64,000 bases of DNA. It comes from Bacillota bacterium (GTDB lineage Bacteria > Bacillota > Clostridia > Christensenellales > Christensenellaceae). A program made the position numbers and the translations under genes. The notes beneath the pieces were generated by a model. It saw nothing but the letters and a program-made list of their open reading frames with translations, was not told the origin of the DNA and did no database searches. This document shows positions 8,446 through 16,181 of this stretch, in pieces (within the stretch, counting starts at the first letter, position 1; each line of letters starts with the position of its first letter). Location: positions 23,703 to 87,702 of the forward strand of contig JAEWMJ010000010.1 in the NCBI GenBank assembly GCA_023393165.1, written 5' to 3'.

Positions 8446-8751
8446 ATGAGTACAGTATCGATCAATGAATCCCAGTTTGAACAGGAAGTTCTGAATTACC
8501 AGGGCAAGGTTCTGGTGGATTTCTACGCGGATTGGTGCGGTCCATGCAGAATGCTTTCCCCCATTCTGGAGGACGTCGCAACCCAGGAAAATGTCAAAGT
8601 GGTCAAAGTTAATGTGGACAACAACCAGGGGCTGGCGGAGAAGTACGGGGTTATGTCAATTCCCACGGTATATTATTTTGTTGGCGGAAAAGAAACTTCC
8701 AAGTTTGTGGGAGCAAGAGGCAAGCAGGAAATATTGCAGATGATACGGTAG
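8446..8751 (+). CDS. trxA: Thioredoxin
   Basis: A 101-residue thioredoxin. The active site WCGPC has C31 and C34, and the cis-proline is P73 (SIPT). It reduces disulfides in cytoplasmic proteins, using electrons from a thioredoxin reductase. It is slightly shorter than typical TrxA but complete. AAGGAG lies eight bases before the ATG. A TATAAT at 8374-8379, with a weak -35, is the likely promoter. The gene is monocistronic, ended by the terminator at 8773-8802. A thioredoxin-reductase-like gene also occurs in the window at 54226. Confidence 0.93.
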   Translation: MSTVSINESQFEQEVLNYQGKVLVDFYADWCGPCRMLSPILEDVATQENVKVVKVNVDNNQGLAEKYGVMSIPTVYYFVGGKETSKFVGARGKQEILQMIR

Positions 8752-8772
8752 CATGCTATAAAAAAGTACATG

Positions 8773-8802
8773 AAAACGCGCGGTGCTGCGCGTTTTTTTT
8801 TT
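8773..8802 (+). terminator. Intrinsic terminator after thioredoxin
   Basis: AAAACGCGC-ggtgct-GCGCGTTTT followed by a run of Ts. Confidence 0.85.
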
Positions 8803-8921
8803 GCATTTTGCATTTTGTTTCTATCATTTTCTATTTTAATAAAAGATTTTTAAGTGAATAGACATATAAAGGATGTGTAAAAGCCAATTTTTAAGCCATG
8901 TCCCGATAAAGGAGCTCTTTC

Positions 8922-10328
8922 ATGACAATATCCGAACTGGTGAGCCGGATAAATGATTTTGTATGGGGACCGTTTATGCTTGCGCTGCTTGTGGGCACGG
9001 GCGTTTTCCTGACCATCCGGCTGGATTTTCTTCCCTGGCGCAACCTGGGTTTTGCCCTGCGCCAGGTGTTTGCAAAACAGCCCAAAGGCGGAACGGCCGG
9101 CGACATATCCCCTTTTCAATCCCTCATGACCGCGCTGGCGGCAACCGTAGGCGTTGGAAACATCGCAGGCGTCGCCACCGCGATGGTTCTTGGCGGTCCG
9201 GGCGCATTGGTTTGGATGATGGTCAGCGCTTTATTCGGCCTTTCCACAAAATACGGGGAGAGCGTGCTGGCGGTCCGGTTCCGTGTAAGAAACAAAAACG
9301 GGGAAATGGCGGGCGGCCCTATGTACGCGCTGAAAAACGGATTCCCCGTTCAATGGCTGGGGACTTTGCTTGCGATACTGTTTTCGGTATTTGCGGTGAC
9401 CTCTTCCCTGGGAGTGGGAAATTTCACTCAATCCAATACAATTGCGGAAGCGTTCAGGATCACCTTTTCAATCGACCCCCGTATTACCGGGCTTGTTACA
9501 GCCGCGGCTGCCGGAGCCGTTTTAATGGGCGGGATCCGGAACGTCGGGAAGGTCTGCGGGCTGATGGTTCCCACAATGGCGGTATTATATATATTTGGGA
9601 CTCTTTGGGTGATTTTTGACAATATCGGGAACATTCCTTCGGGAATGGCGCTGATTTTAAAACAGGCGTTTTCATTTCAGGCAATGGGCGGCGGGGCAGC
9701 AGGAACAGTCATAGCAAACGCCATCCGTTACGGCGTTGCGCGCGGCGTATTTTCAAATGAAGCGGGGCTGGGGTCTGCTCCCATCGCTGCGGCGGCTGCA
9801 AAAACTGACCATCCTTCCCGGCAGGGATATATCAATATGACCGGGACTTTTTTCGATACCATTGTGATCTGCACCCTGACAGGACTTGCAATCGCGTCCT
9901 CCGGCATTCTCGGCGCGGCGGATGCATCCGGCGGCGAACTGAGCGGCGCAGCCCTCACCATAGCGGTTTTTGAAAAAAGCATGGGCGACGCCGGCAGATA
10001 CATTGTTACCATCGGTATCGCGCTTTTCGCATTTTCCACAATACTCGGATGGGAATATTACGGTGAAAAATCCCTTGAATTCCTGACTGGATCAAGCCGC
10101 GCAAATACCGCGTACCGCGCGGTTTATTCGGTTATGATTTTTTTTGGCGCCCTGATTGCCATGAAAACTGTCTGGAACCTTTCAGATACGATCAACGGCC
10201 TGATGGCGTTTCCCAATCTCATTTGCCTTCTTGTTTTAAGCGGCGTAATCAAAAAGGAATGCCTGGACTTTCAGAAAAAGATCATTGAAGGAAACAAAAG
10301 ATCCCGGGCAAGCCCCTCCAAACGTTAA
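8922..10328 (+). CDS. AGCS-family sodium/proton:alanine (glycine) symporter
   Basis: A 468-residue integral membrane carrier of the alanine-or-glycine:cation symporter family. It shows the family landmarks GTGVFLTIRL near residue 26, TVGVGNIAGVATAM around 80 and EAGLGSAPIAAAAAKT around 285, with about ten hydrophobic segments spread along the protein. It imports alanine, glycine or a related small amino acid with Na+ or H+. AAAGGAG is nine bases before the ATG. It stands alone between the thioredoxin terminator and the next promoter at 10389, with no obvious terminator of its own. Confidence 0.9.
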   Translation: MTISELVSRINDFVWGPFMLALLVGTGVFLTIRLDFLPWRNLGFALRQVFAKQPKGGTAGDISPFQSLMTALAATVGVGNIAGVATAMVLGGPGALVWMMVSALFGLSTKYGESVLAVRFRVRNKNGEMAGGPMYALKNGFPVQWLGTLLAILFSVFAVTSSLGVGNFTQSNTIAEAFRITFSIDPRITGLVTAAAAGAVLMGGIRNVGKVCGLMVPTMAVLYIFGTLWVIFDNIGNIPSGMALILKQAFSFQAMGGGAAGTVIANAIRYGVARGVFSNEAGLGSAPIAAAAAKTDHPSRQGYINMTGTFFDTIVICTLTGLAIASSGILGAADASGGELSGAALTIAVFEKSMGDAGRYIVTIGIALFAFSTILGWEYYGEKSLEFLTGSSRANTAYRAVYSVMIFFGALIAMKTVWNLSDTINGLMAFPNLICLLVLSGVIKKECLDFQKKIIEGNKRSRASPSKR

Positions 10329-10388
10329 AAATCCCTTAGCAGCCGCATTTAGCCGCGTCCTGTCAAGCGGGAAATACCCCTGCGTCCC

Positions 10389-10417
10389 TTGCTATTCCAA
10401 CCAAAAAATTGTATAAT
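10389..10417 (+). promoter_or_regulatory. Sigma-A promoter for the acyl-adenylate ligase/ACP pair
   Basis: TTGCTA (10389-10394) and TATAAT (10412-10417) are 17 bases apart and lie 30 bases before the start codon of the ligase. Confidence 0.7.
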
Positions 10418-10446
10418 AATTAAAATCTGAATTTAGGGAGTGAGCC

Positions 10447-12129
10447 ATGGAAAATTATAAATATGAAGATTACCTGCAGGTTTCCGATTTAAAGGATCTG
10501 CTTTCTAAGGTCGCATCCAAATTTCGGGAACGGGACGCTTTCCGCTTTAAAACACCGGAAGGCATCCAATCCAAAACCTATGAACAATTTGAGAAGGACG
10601 TAAACGCTCTTGGAACCGCCCTTCTTTGCGAAGGCTTTGCCGGCAAGAAGATCGCGCTCTTAGGCGAGACCAGCTACGAATGGGTGGTTTCGTATTTCGC
10701 CGTTACCTGCGGCGTCGGCGTGGTGGTTCCCATAGACAAGGAGCTGCCCGACGGCGATATCGCCAATATCATTGCGGACAGCGGCGCTTCGGCAGTCATT
10801 TTTTCCGCCACATTCGAGGAAACGATCAAAAACATCCGGGCCGCGCGCATCCGTTACATCCCCATGTATCCGTGCGAAGCAGACTGGACCTGCCCGGGCA
10901 TTCCGGAACTTTTGCGTCTTGGCGCAAAACAGATCCTGGGCGGCAACACGTCTTTTACAGAAGCCAAAATCGATCCGGACGCAATGACATCCCTGATCTA
11001 TACGTCGGGTACGACCGGCAAAAGCAAAGGCATCATGCTCACCCACCGCAGTATCACTTCGGCGTCTTCCGGCGGCAATGCTTTGCTTCAATTGGGGCGC
11101 GTAGCCCTTTCAGTGCTCCCCATTCACCATTCTTTTGAATGCACACACGGCATCATAATGTTTCTGCAGGCTGGTTTAACCATCTGCATCAACGACTCCA
11201 TGCGGTTCTTCATGCAAAACCTGCAATTATTCAAGCCGGACACCATTTGTCTGGTTCCCCTGTTTTTACAGAATATGCATAAAAAGATCTGGGAAATGGC
11301 TGCTGCCAAGGGAATCACGGAACAACTGAAAGCGGCGATTGCCAAAAGCAATGAACTTTTGAGCCAGGGAATTGACAAACGCGATGAATTTTTTGCCGAG
11401 ATCCAGGCCGCGTTCGGCGGCAACTTGAAGCTCATCATATCGGGCGGCGCGCCGCTTTCCGCCGATCTTATGCGGTCCTTCCGCGAATTCGGCATCATGG
11501 TTTTAAACGGGTACGGCACAAGCGAATGCTCTCCCCTGGTTTCGGTGAACCGCAACCATTATTACAAGGACGGTTCGGTCGGCCTGCCCATAGCGTGCTG
11601 CCAGGTGGAGATCAGGGATGCCGACGAAGACGGGGACGGCGAGGTTTGGGTAAAGGGCCCCAACGTGATGCTCGGATATTACAACAACGAGCAGGCAACC
11701 CGCGACGTAATGGCGGACGGCTGGCTGAACACAGGAGACATCGGGCATATGGACGGCGATTTTCTGTTCTTGACAGGACGCTCAAAAAACATTATCGTTT
11801 TATCCAACGGCAAGAACGTTTACCCGGAAGAGATTGAGGACCGTCTGCTGGGCGGTATTCCCCTGATCCGCGAAGTGGTCGTTTATGCGAAACGTTCCGG
11901 CGAAGGCGGCGAGACCGAACTTGCAGCCGAAATCTACCCCAATTACGACACGGCCCCGGATGCAGACGAGGAAGAACTGACCAAAATACTCCAGAAAGAA
12001 CTTGCGGCAGTAAACAAAACCCTGCCCCTGTTCCAGCAGGTGCATCATTTCAGCATCCGGAATACCGAATTTGAAAAAACGACTAAAAAATCCATCAAAA
12101 GAATGAATGTAGGAGTAAAGCAGTCATGA
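10447..12129 (+). CDS. AMP-dependent acyl-CoA synthetase/acyl-ACP ligase
   Basis: A 560-residue member of the ANL (acyl-adenylating) superfamily. The P-loop-like motif YTSGTTGKSKGIMLTH is near 183-198, GYGTSECSP near 356, LNTGDIG near 427 and GRSKNIIVLSNGKNVYPEE near 441; a C-terminal lysine lies within TTKKSIKR. The enzyme activates a carboxylic acid as its adenylate and passes it to CoA or a phosphopantetheine carrier. Its stop codon overlaps the start of an acyl carrier protein gene (ATGA), which argues that the partner is that carrier. No polyketide, peptide or lipid gene adjoins it, so the acid and the end product are unknown. Confidence 0.88.
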   Translation: MENYKYEDYLQVSDLKDLLSKVASKFRERDAFRFKTPEGIQSKTYEQFEKDVNALGTALLCEGFAGKKIALLGETSYEWVVSYFAVTCGVGVVVPIDKELPDGDIANIIADSGASAVIFSATFEETIKNIRAARIRYIPMYPCEADWTCPGIPELLRLGAKQILGGNTSFTEAKIDPDAMTSLIYTSGTTGKSKGIMLTHRSITSASSGGNALLQLGRVALSVLPIHHSFECTHGIIMFLQAGLTICINDSMRFFMQNLQLFKPDTICLVPLFLQNMHKKIWEMAAAKGITEQLKAAIAKSNELLSQGIDKRDEFFAEIQAAFGGNLKLIISGGAPLSADLMRSFREFGIMVLNGYGTSECSPLVSVNRNHYYKDGSVGLPIACCQVEIRDADEDGDGEVWVKGPNVMLGYYNNEQATRDVMADGWLNTGDIGHMDGDFLFLTGRSKNIIVLSNGKNVYPEEIEDRLLGGIPLIREVVVYAKRSGEGGETELAAEIYPNYDTAPDADEEELTKILQKELAAVNKTLPLFQQVHHFSIRNTEFEKTTKKSIKRMNVGVKQS

Positions 12130-12359
12130 TAGACGTAGAGAAAGTGAAAGAACTTCTGTCCGCTTCCTGCCCTTATTCGCCGGAAGAAATCAATCTGGAA
12201 AGCGACCTCATCGTAGATCTGGAATTCGATTCGTTTTGCATGATGGACATGCTCCTTGCATTCGAAAAAGAATACAACATTTCAATTCCCGACAGGGACC
12301 TCCGCCTCTTTGTTACAGTTGCAGACATTGTGAACTATTTGGAGAAAAAAACGGCATAA
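12126..12359 (+). CDS. Acyl carrier protein
   Basis: A 77-residue carrier protein. The phosphopantetheine serine lies in LEFDSFCMMDML, where the usual D-S-L is D-S-F. The rest fits the four-helix ACP fold, including FEKEYNISIPDRDL after the serine helix. It overlaps the upstream ligase by four bases, so the two are translationally coupled. It would hold the acyl group loaded by the ligase. It differs enough from a fatty-acid-synthesis AcpP that a dedicated role is more likely. Confidence 0.85.
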   Translation: MIDVEKVKELLSASCPYSPEEINLESDLIVDLEFDSFCMMDMLLAFEKEYNISIPDRDLRLFVTVADIVNYLEKKTA

Positions 12360-12380
12360 TAATTTCAGCTTGTGTTGACA

Positions 12381-12411
12381 ACAATCCTATTCTATGAAAG
12401 AATAGGATTGT
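12381..12411 (+). terminator. Hairpin after the ACP gene, without a T tract
   Basis: ACAATCCTATTC pairs perfectly with GAATAGGATTGT around the loop TATGAAA. There is no T run after it, so it may be a processing or weak termination site. Confidence 0.45.
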
Positions 12412-12457
12412 CCAGACAATGAATACGAATAAATAAAATAATAGGAGGTAGTTTCAA

Positions 12458-13351
12458 ATGAAAAAAGTATCTATCGGCAGTTGGGCCTATGTTTTTGGTG
12501 CTTTTGCTGAAAAGCCCATCCTTCTTCCCGAATTGTGCAAAGAACTCTCCAATCTGGGGTTCGACGGCATCAGCATGGGCGGATTTAAACCTCATGCGCA
12601 TCCTTCTCTTTACGATACCCCCGAGAAAAGAGCGGAACTGAAAAAATTGCTTGCGGATTACAAACTGGAAGTTGCGGATTATGCGGCCGACCTTTGGAGT
12701 GTGGATTCCTTTAAGCAAAACAAAGAATGGCTTACCCTGTTTGATGAAAGCGTCCGCTTCATGACTCAAATGGGATTTAAAACCATTAGGATCGACTCGG
12801 GCACGCAGCCCATCCTTCCGGACGGCTGGAAATACGAAGACGCCAAGGATTTTGTAAAAACGCAGTTCAAAAAATGCGCGAAACGCGCGGCCGAGGACGG
12901 TATTGAAGTCGTTTGGGAATTCGAACCCGGATTTATGATCAACGAACCCAAAAACATTCTGGAAGTGGTGACGGACGTAGGCGAGAAAAACTTTAAGGTC
13001 CTGTTCGACACCTGCCACGGATACATGAGCTCGGTGATGGGCGCGCGTCATATTGAACAAGGCTGCAAGCTTCCCGGCGGCATCCTCCAGTTTATTGAAA
13101 TGCTGAAGGACAAAATCGGCCTGGTGCATGTGATCGATTCGGACGGCTCTCTGAACGACCAGGGAACAAGCACGCATAATCCTTTCGGAACGGGCAAAGT
13201 TGATTTCGACGAGGTCATTCCCGCTCTTTTAAATAAAGCAAACTATAAGGGCGACTGGTGGGCGATCGACCTGTGCGAATGGCCGGACGCCTGGAGGGTT
13301 ACCGCAGAATGCAAGGCGTTTGTTGATAAATTCAATAAAAAATACTGCTGA
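12458..13351 (+). CDS. Sugar phosphate isomerase/epimerase (AP endonuclease 2-like TIM barrel)
   Basis: A 297-residue TIM-barrel protein of the xylose-isomerase-like group. Candidate metal ligands are E in VVWEFEPGF near residue 148, D-x-CH in LFDTCHGYM near 186, H in VHVIDSDG near 228, and an acidic residue near the end (DLCEWPD). The family isomerises or epimerises sugars and inositols. Its ribosome site AATAGGAGG is well placed. It is followed by a terminator and has no catabolic neighbours on its own strand, so the substrate is unknown. It is not closely similar to the epimerase at 2943. Confidence 0.75.
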   Translation: MKKVSIGSWAYVFGAFAEKPILLPELCKELSNLGFDGISMGGFKPHAHPSLYDTPEKRAELKKLLADYKLEVADYAADLWSVDSFKQNKEWLTLFDESVRFMTQMGFKTIRIDSGTQPILPDGWKYEDAKDFVKTQFKKCAKRAAEDGIEVVWEFEPGFMINEPKNILEVVTDVGEKNFKVLFDTCHGYMSSVMGARHIEQGCKLPGGILQFIEMLKDKIGLVHVIDSDGSLNDQGTSTHNPFGTGKVDFDEVIPALLNKANYKGDWWAIDLCEWPDAWRVTAECKAFVDKFNKKYC

Positions 13352-13384
13352 CGTTTACCTGCATCCTGATTTAAGACATAACAA

Positions 13385-13410
13385 GAACCGCTCCAAAAGA
13401 GCGGTTTCTT
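13385..13410 (+). terminator. Intrinsic terminator after the TIM-barrel epimerase
   Basis: GAACCGCTC-caaaa-GAGCGGTTTC with a short T-rich tail. It may also act for the small gene on the opposite strand. Confidence 0.7.
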
Positions 13411-13415
13411 TCATA

Positions 13416-13568
13416 TTAATAATCGTCATCAGAATCTGTGCAGTCCATGCAATAACCGTCATTTTCGGCGTAACATGTGCTGCACATATAGGCACCACAG
13501 TTTTTACAGTTTTTAAATTCTTTCGTGTCCATCTTTGCGCCGCAATTGTTGCAGTCTTCCATCGCCAT
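13416..13568 (-). CDS. 50-residue Cys-rich zinc-ribbon-like protein
   Basis: A short open frame with a perfect AAAGGAGG ribosome site eight bases before the ATG. It encodes 50 residues, nine of them cysteine, arranged as CNNC, CKNC, C-x2-C and CMDC pairs, with an acidic C-terminus (DSDDDY). Four CxxC knuckles suggest binding of one or two zinc ions. There is no membrane segment or signal peptide. I do not recognise a named family. The gene is convergent with the epimerase gene and lies just beside the palindromic element at 13595-13870. Confidence 0.72.
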   Translation of the reverse strand: MAMEDCNNCGAKMDTKEFKNCKNCGAYMCSTCYAENDGYCMDCTDSDDDY

Positions 13569-13594
13569 ACAAGATTCCTCCTTTCGTTATTTGT

Positions 13595-13870
13595 TAGCCT
13601 CAGTTGACAAGGTAATAAACGGTTTGCAGCGGGCCATTCGCGCCATGGCTGTGTTAGCCTCCCTCGCCATGGGATTCGCCATGCCTTCGGTCGTCTGCCT
13701 TGCCCTGACACAAATTGCCCGGCTGGAAACTCTTCGACCCTAAGGGATAGATATTCGTTCCCGGCAAGGCCGCAGGACGAAGCTTTGCTGGTTGCAAAGC
13801 GAGGACGAGTACGCCGCCGGGAGTGGATAGATGCCCCTTAGGGCGTTTACTACTTTGTCAACTGAGGCTA
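13595..13870. repeat. 276-bp nested palindromic (MITE-like) element
   Basis: The outer ends are inverted repeats beginning TAGCCTCAGTTGACAA, matching over about 26 bases with two differences. Further in, CCCTAAGGG and TAGAT recur on both arms. The left arm carries about 115 extra bases that are themselves partly palindromic (GCGCCATGGC and GCCATGGG segments). The centre holds CAAGGC, the hairpin GCTTTGC/GCAAAGC and GAGTACGCCG, resembling the core of the elements at 5142 and 61507. It has no coding capacity that I can support. Confidence 0.7.
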
Positions 13871-14240
13871 TGGGGTATTATGGACAAAAAACCATGTTTT
13901 ATTCAGTACGCGCGGCGCGGCGCGCGTCCGCCGGGCCGCGCTCTTCTGAAAAACAAGAAAAAAATGTTATACCAATCAAAGAATATGTTTGAAATACCTG
14001 CAAATACTTTATATAAAGAATTATAGGTTTGTTATTGCTATATAAAAAATTGACATCAGTTGAAAATATTTTATGTTGCCACTTGACAATTTAAAAGAAA
14101 AGCACTAATATACCTTAATAATTCCATATTTATGTTTATTATATTTATTTATATGAATATATATAATATGAAACTTAAAATACCGGCGGTTTGAAGCCGC
14201 TGCGCAATTATCTGAAAAGATCTGTTATGGAGGAAGAATT
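13871..14240 (+). other. AT-rich leader region of the radical SAM gene
   Basis: No gene is supported here. The right part contains a good promoter at 14083-14111, and about 130 bases of AT-rich leader follow it before the start codon. Confidence 0.5.
14083..14111 (+). promoter_or_regulatory. Sigma-A promoter for the radical SAM gene
   Basis: A consensus TTGACA (14083-14088) and TAATAT (14106-14111) are separated by 17 bases. Confidence 0.75.
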
Positions 14241-15731
14241 ATGGCTACAGTCAAACAAATTTTTCGCAACACCGGCGCAAAGGTAATGGAGAATGTCGCA
14301 TTTAAACCGGCTTTTGCGTATCTGGAGAAAGACCCGGTCAAGAATTTCCCGAAACTGTTGAAATGGGCGGATACCTTCACAAAGGGCAACCAGTACAACA
14401 AAACGGTACACACGTTTCAGAAGTGGTGGGAGGATCAAACCTGGCAGGGACAGCTGATGAAGCGCGTTCTGACCGAATCGGACGTAAATTACCTGAAACG
14501 GTTCGTTTTGAACTTCTTCTTGAACAGCGGCGTAAAGGGCGCTCCCCTGTCCAAACAAAAATCGAAGGAAATCGGCGCCAATGTGCCCTGGGCAATCCTG
14601 ATGGACCCCACTTCCGCCTGCAATTTGAAATGCATCGGATGCTGGGCGGCTGAATACGAAAAACACGATAATTTGTCATTCGAAAAAATGGACGAGATCA
14701 TTACGCAGGGTAAAGAGCTGGGCATTTATATGTACCTGTTTTCGGGCGGCGAACCGCTGGTCCGCAAAAAAGACCTCATCCGCCTTGCCGAAAAACACAG
14801 CGACTGCGCGTTCGGCGCTTTCACCAATGCCACATTGATCGATGAAGATTTTGTACAGGATCTGCTCCGCGTCGGCAACTTCACGTTCATGATCAGCGTG
14901 GAAGGCACCAAGGAAGAAACCGACGCCCGCCGCGGCGCAGGAACGTATGACAAGATCATGCAAGCCATGGACCTGCTGAAAGGCGCAGGGATTCCGTTCG
15001 GCTATTCCGCGTGCTACCACAGCAAAAACTATAAGACAATCGCAAGCGACGAATGGAACCAGCTGATGATCGACAAGGGCTGCTTGTTCGGCTGGCTGTT
15101 CACCTATATGCCCATCGGTTCGGGCGCGGCGCTTGACCTTATGGTATCGGACGAAGAAAGAAAGTATATGTACGACTATGTCCGCAATTACCGCACGAAC
15201 AATACGCTTCCCATGTTCGTTATGGATTTCTGGAACGACGGCGAATACGTTGGCGGATGCATCGCAGGCGGCAGGCAGTATTTCCACATCAACGCCTCGG
15301 GCGACTGCGAACCCTGTGCTTTTATCCATTACGCTACGCATAACATCCATGAATGCACGCTGGTTGAGGCTTTGAAGAGCCCTCTTTTCCGCGAATACCA
15401 GGAGGGCCAGCCCTTCTCCGACAACCTGCTCCGTCCATGCCCGCTGCTGGATAATCCCGAAGCGCTGCGCAAGATCGTAAAGAAATCGGGCGCGCACTCC
15501 ACGCAGAAACTGGATCTGGAAGACGTGGATACGCTGACCGAAAAAACGATAGATGTCGCGGACCAATGGAAGATCACGGCAGACGAAATATGGGATAATT
15601 ACCACTATCCCTTCAACAAATGCATCAACCGCGCTCTGGACAAAACGGTGGACACCACCCAGACCGGCTGCGGCGGATGCAGCGGATGCAGCGGATGCGC
15701 AAGCGCGCAAAGCAGCGAACCCAGCAAATAA
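14241..15731 (+). CDS. Radical SAM protein with SPASM-like C-terminus and Cys-Gly tail
   Basis: A 496-residue radical SAM enzyme. After an N-terminal helical region of about 115 residues comes the cluster motif CNLKCIGC near residues 129-136 (C-x3-C-x2-C), then the SAM-binding FSGGEP near 170. A second Cys-bearing region (GGCIAGG, GDCEPCAF, RPCPLL) at 335-410 looks like a SPASM or twitch domain holding further Fe-S clusters. The protein ends with a tail rich in Cys-Gly (GCGGCSGCSGCA) that could bind metal or be modified. The family reductively cleaves SAM to start radical chemistry, often on peptides or lipids. No obvious substrate gene adjoins it. TATGGAGGAAG provides the ribosome site. Confidence 0.85.
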   Translation: MATVKQIFRNTGAKVMENVAFKPAFAYLEKDPVKNFPKLLKWADTFTKGNQYNKTVHTFQKWWEDQTWQGQLMKRVLTESDVNYLKRFVLNFFLNSGVKGAPLSKQKSKEIGANVPWAILMDPTSACNLKCIGCWAAEYEKHDNLSFEKMDEIITQGKELGIYMYLFSGGEPLVRKKDLIRLAEKHSDCAFGAFTNATLIDEDFVQDLLRVGNFTFMISVEGTKEETDARRGAGTYDKIMQAMDLLKGAGIPFGYSACYHSKNYKTIASDEWNQLMIDKGCLFGWLFTYMPIGSGAALDLMVSDEERKYMYDYVRNYRTNNTLPMFVMDFWNDGEYVGGCIAGGRQYFHINASGDCEPCAFIHYATHNIHECTLVEALKSPLFREYQEGQPFSDNLLRPCPLLDNPEALRKIVKKSGAHSTQKLDLEDVDTLTEKTIDVADQWKITADEIWDNYHYPFNKCINRALDKTVDTTQTGCGGCSGCSGCASAQSSEPSK

Positions 15732-15744
15732 TACGGAATCACTT

Positions 15745-15777
15745 AAAACCGCCCCGATTAACCGGGGCGGTTTTTTT
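15745..15777 (+). terminator. Intrinsic terminator after the radical SAM gene
   Basis: AAAACCGCCCCG pairs with CGGGGCGGTTTT, followed by a T run. Confidence 0.9.
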
Positions 15778-16181
15778 GTACAGGCTACCTTTCTTTTAAA
15801 AAAGAAAGGTAGCACCAAAGAAAACCAACAATCGCTAACCAGCAACATGCCTCCCCACTTCACTATGGATTTACACTTCGGGTTAGTATTATTTTTAGGT
15901 TAACCCTTGTGTTCATCTCATACTTAGTAAAAACTACGTTCCCTTCATCCGCCACTGGCGGCGGTCACTTCATTTTCTCCATAAACCGGCCCGCAGGGGC
16001 CCGGGGCCTATCTCCCCAAGCTTTCTCCAATGATTGCCCAATAAATTTTAACGCATCGTCTGATAGTAGACTTTATTCAATATCAAAAAATCTGTTTTTC
16101 AGCAATAAGAAGTAATAGAATTTGACTAAAAAATCCCGATGAATTATACTGAATTGTACTATTTATATACGGAGAGCTAAG
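15778..16181 (+). other. Intergenic region with an AT-rich hairpin repeat
   Basis: About 400 bases without a supported gene. It begins with the perfect hairpin GCTACCTTTCTTTT/AAAAGAAAGGTAGC (15784-15812), a repeat also found near 26306. The rest has no clear structure. A possible promoter for the glycosyltransferase could not be assigned. Confidence 0.45.
15784..15812. repeat. CCTTTCTTTT hairpin repeat, copy 1
   Basis: A 14-bp perfect inverted repeat followed by CACCAAAGAAAACC. A close relative with the same following sequence is at 26306-26335. Confidence 0.6.

Noticed and set aside
13823..14026. 67-codon open frame across the end of the palindromic element
   Set aside because: It starts inside the repeat, has no ribosome site and its composition changes abruptly at the element edge.
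14676..15863. 395-codon open frame opposite the radical SAM gene
   Set aside because: It is a mirror of the codon bias of the real gene; the product is a His/Phe/Val-rich shadow without domains.
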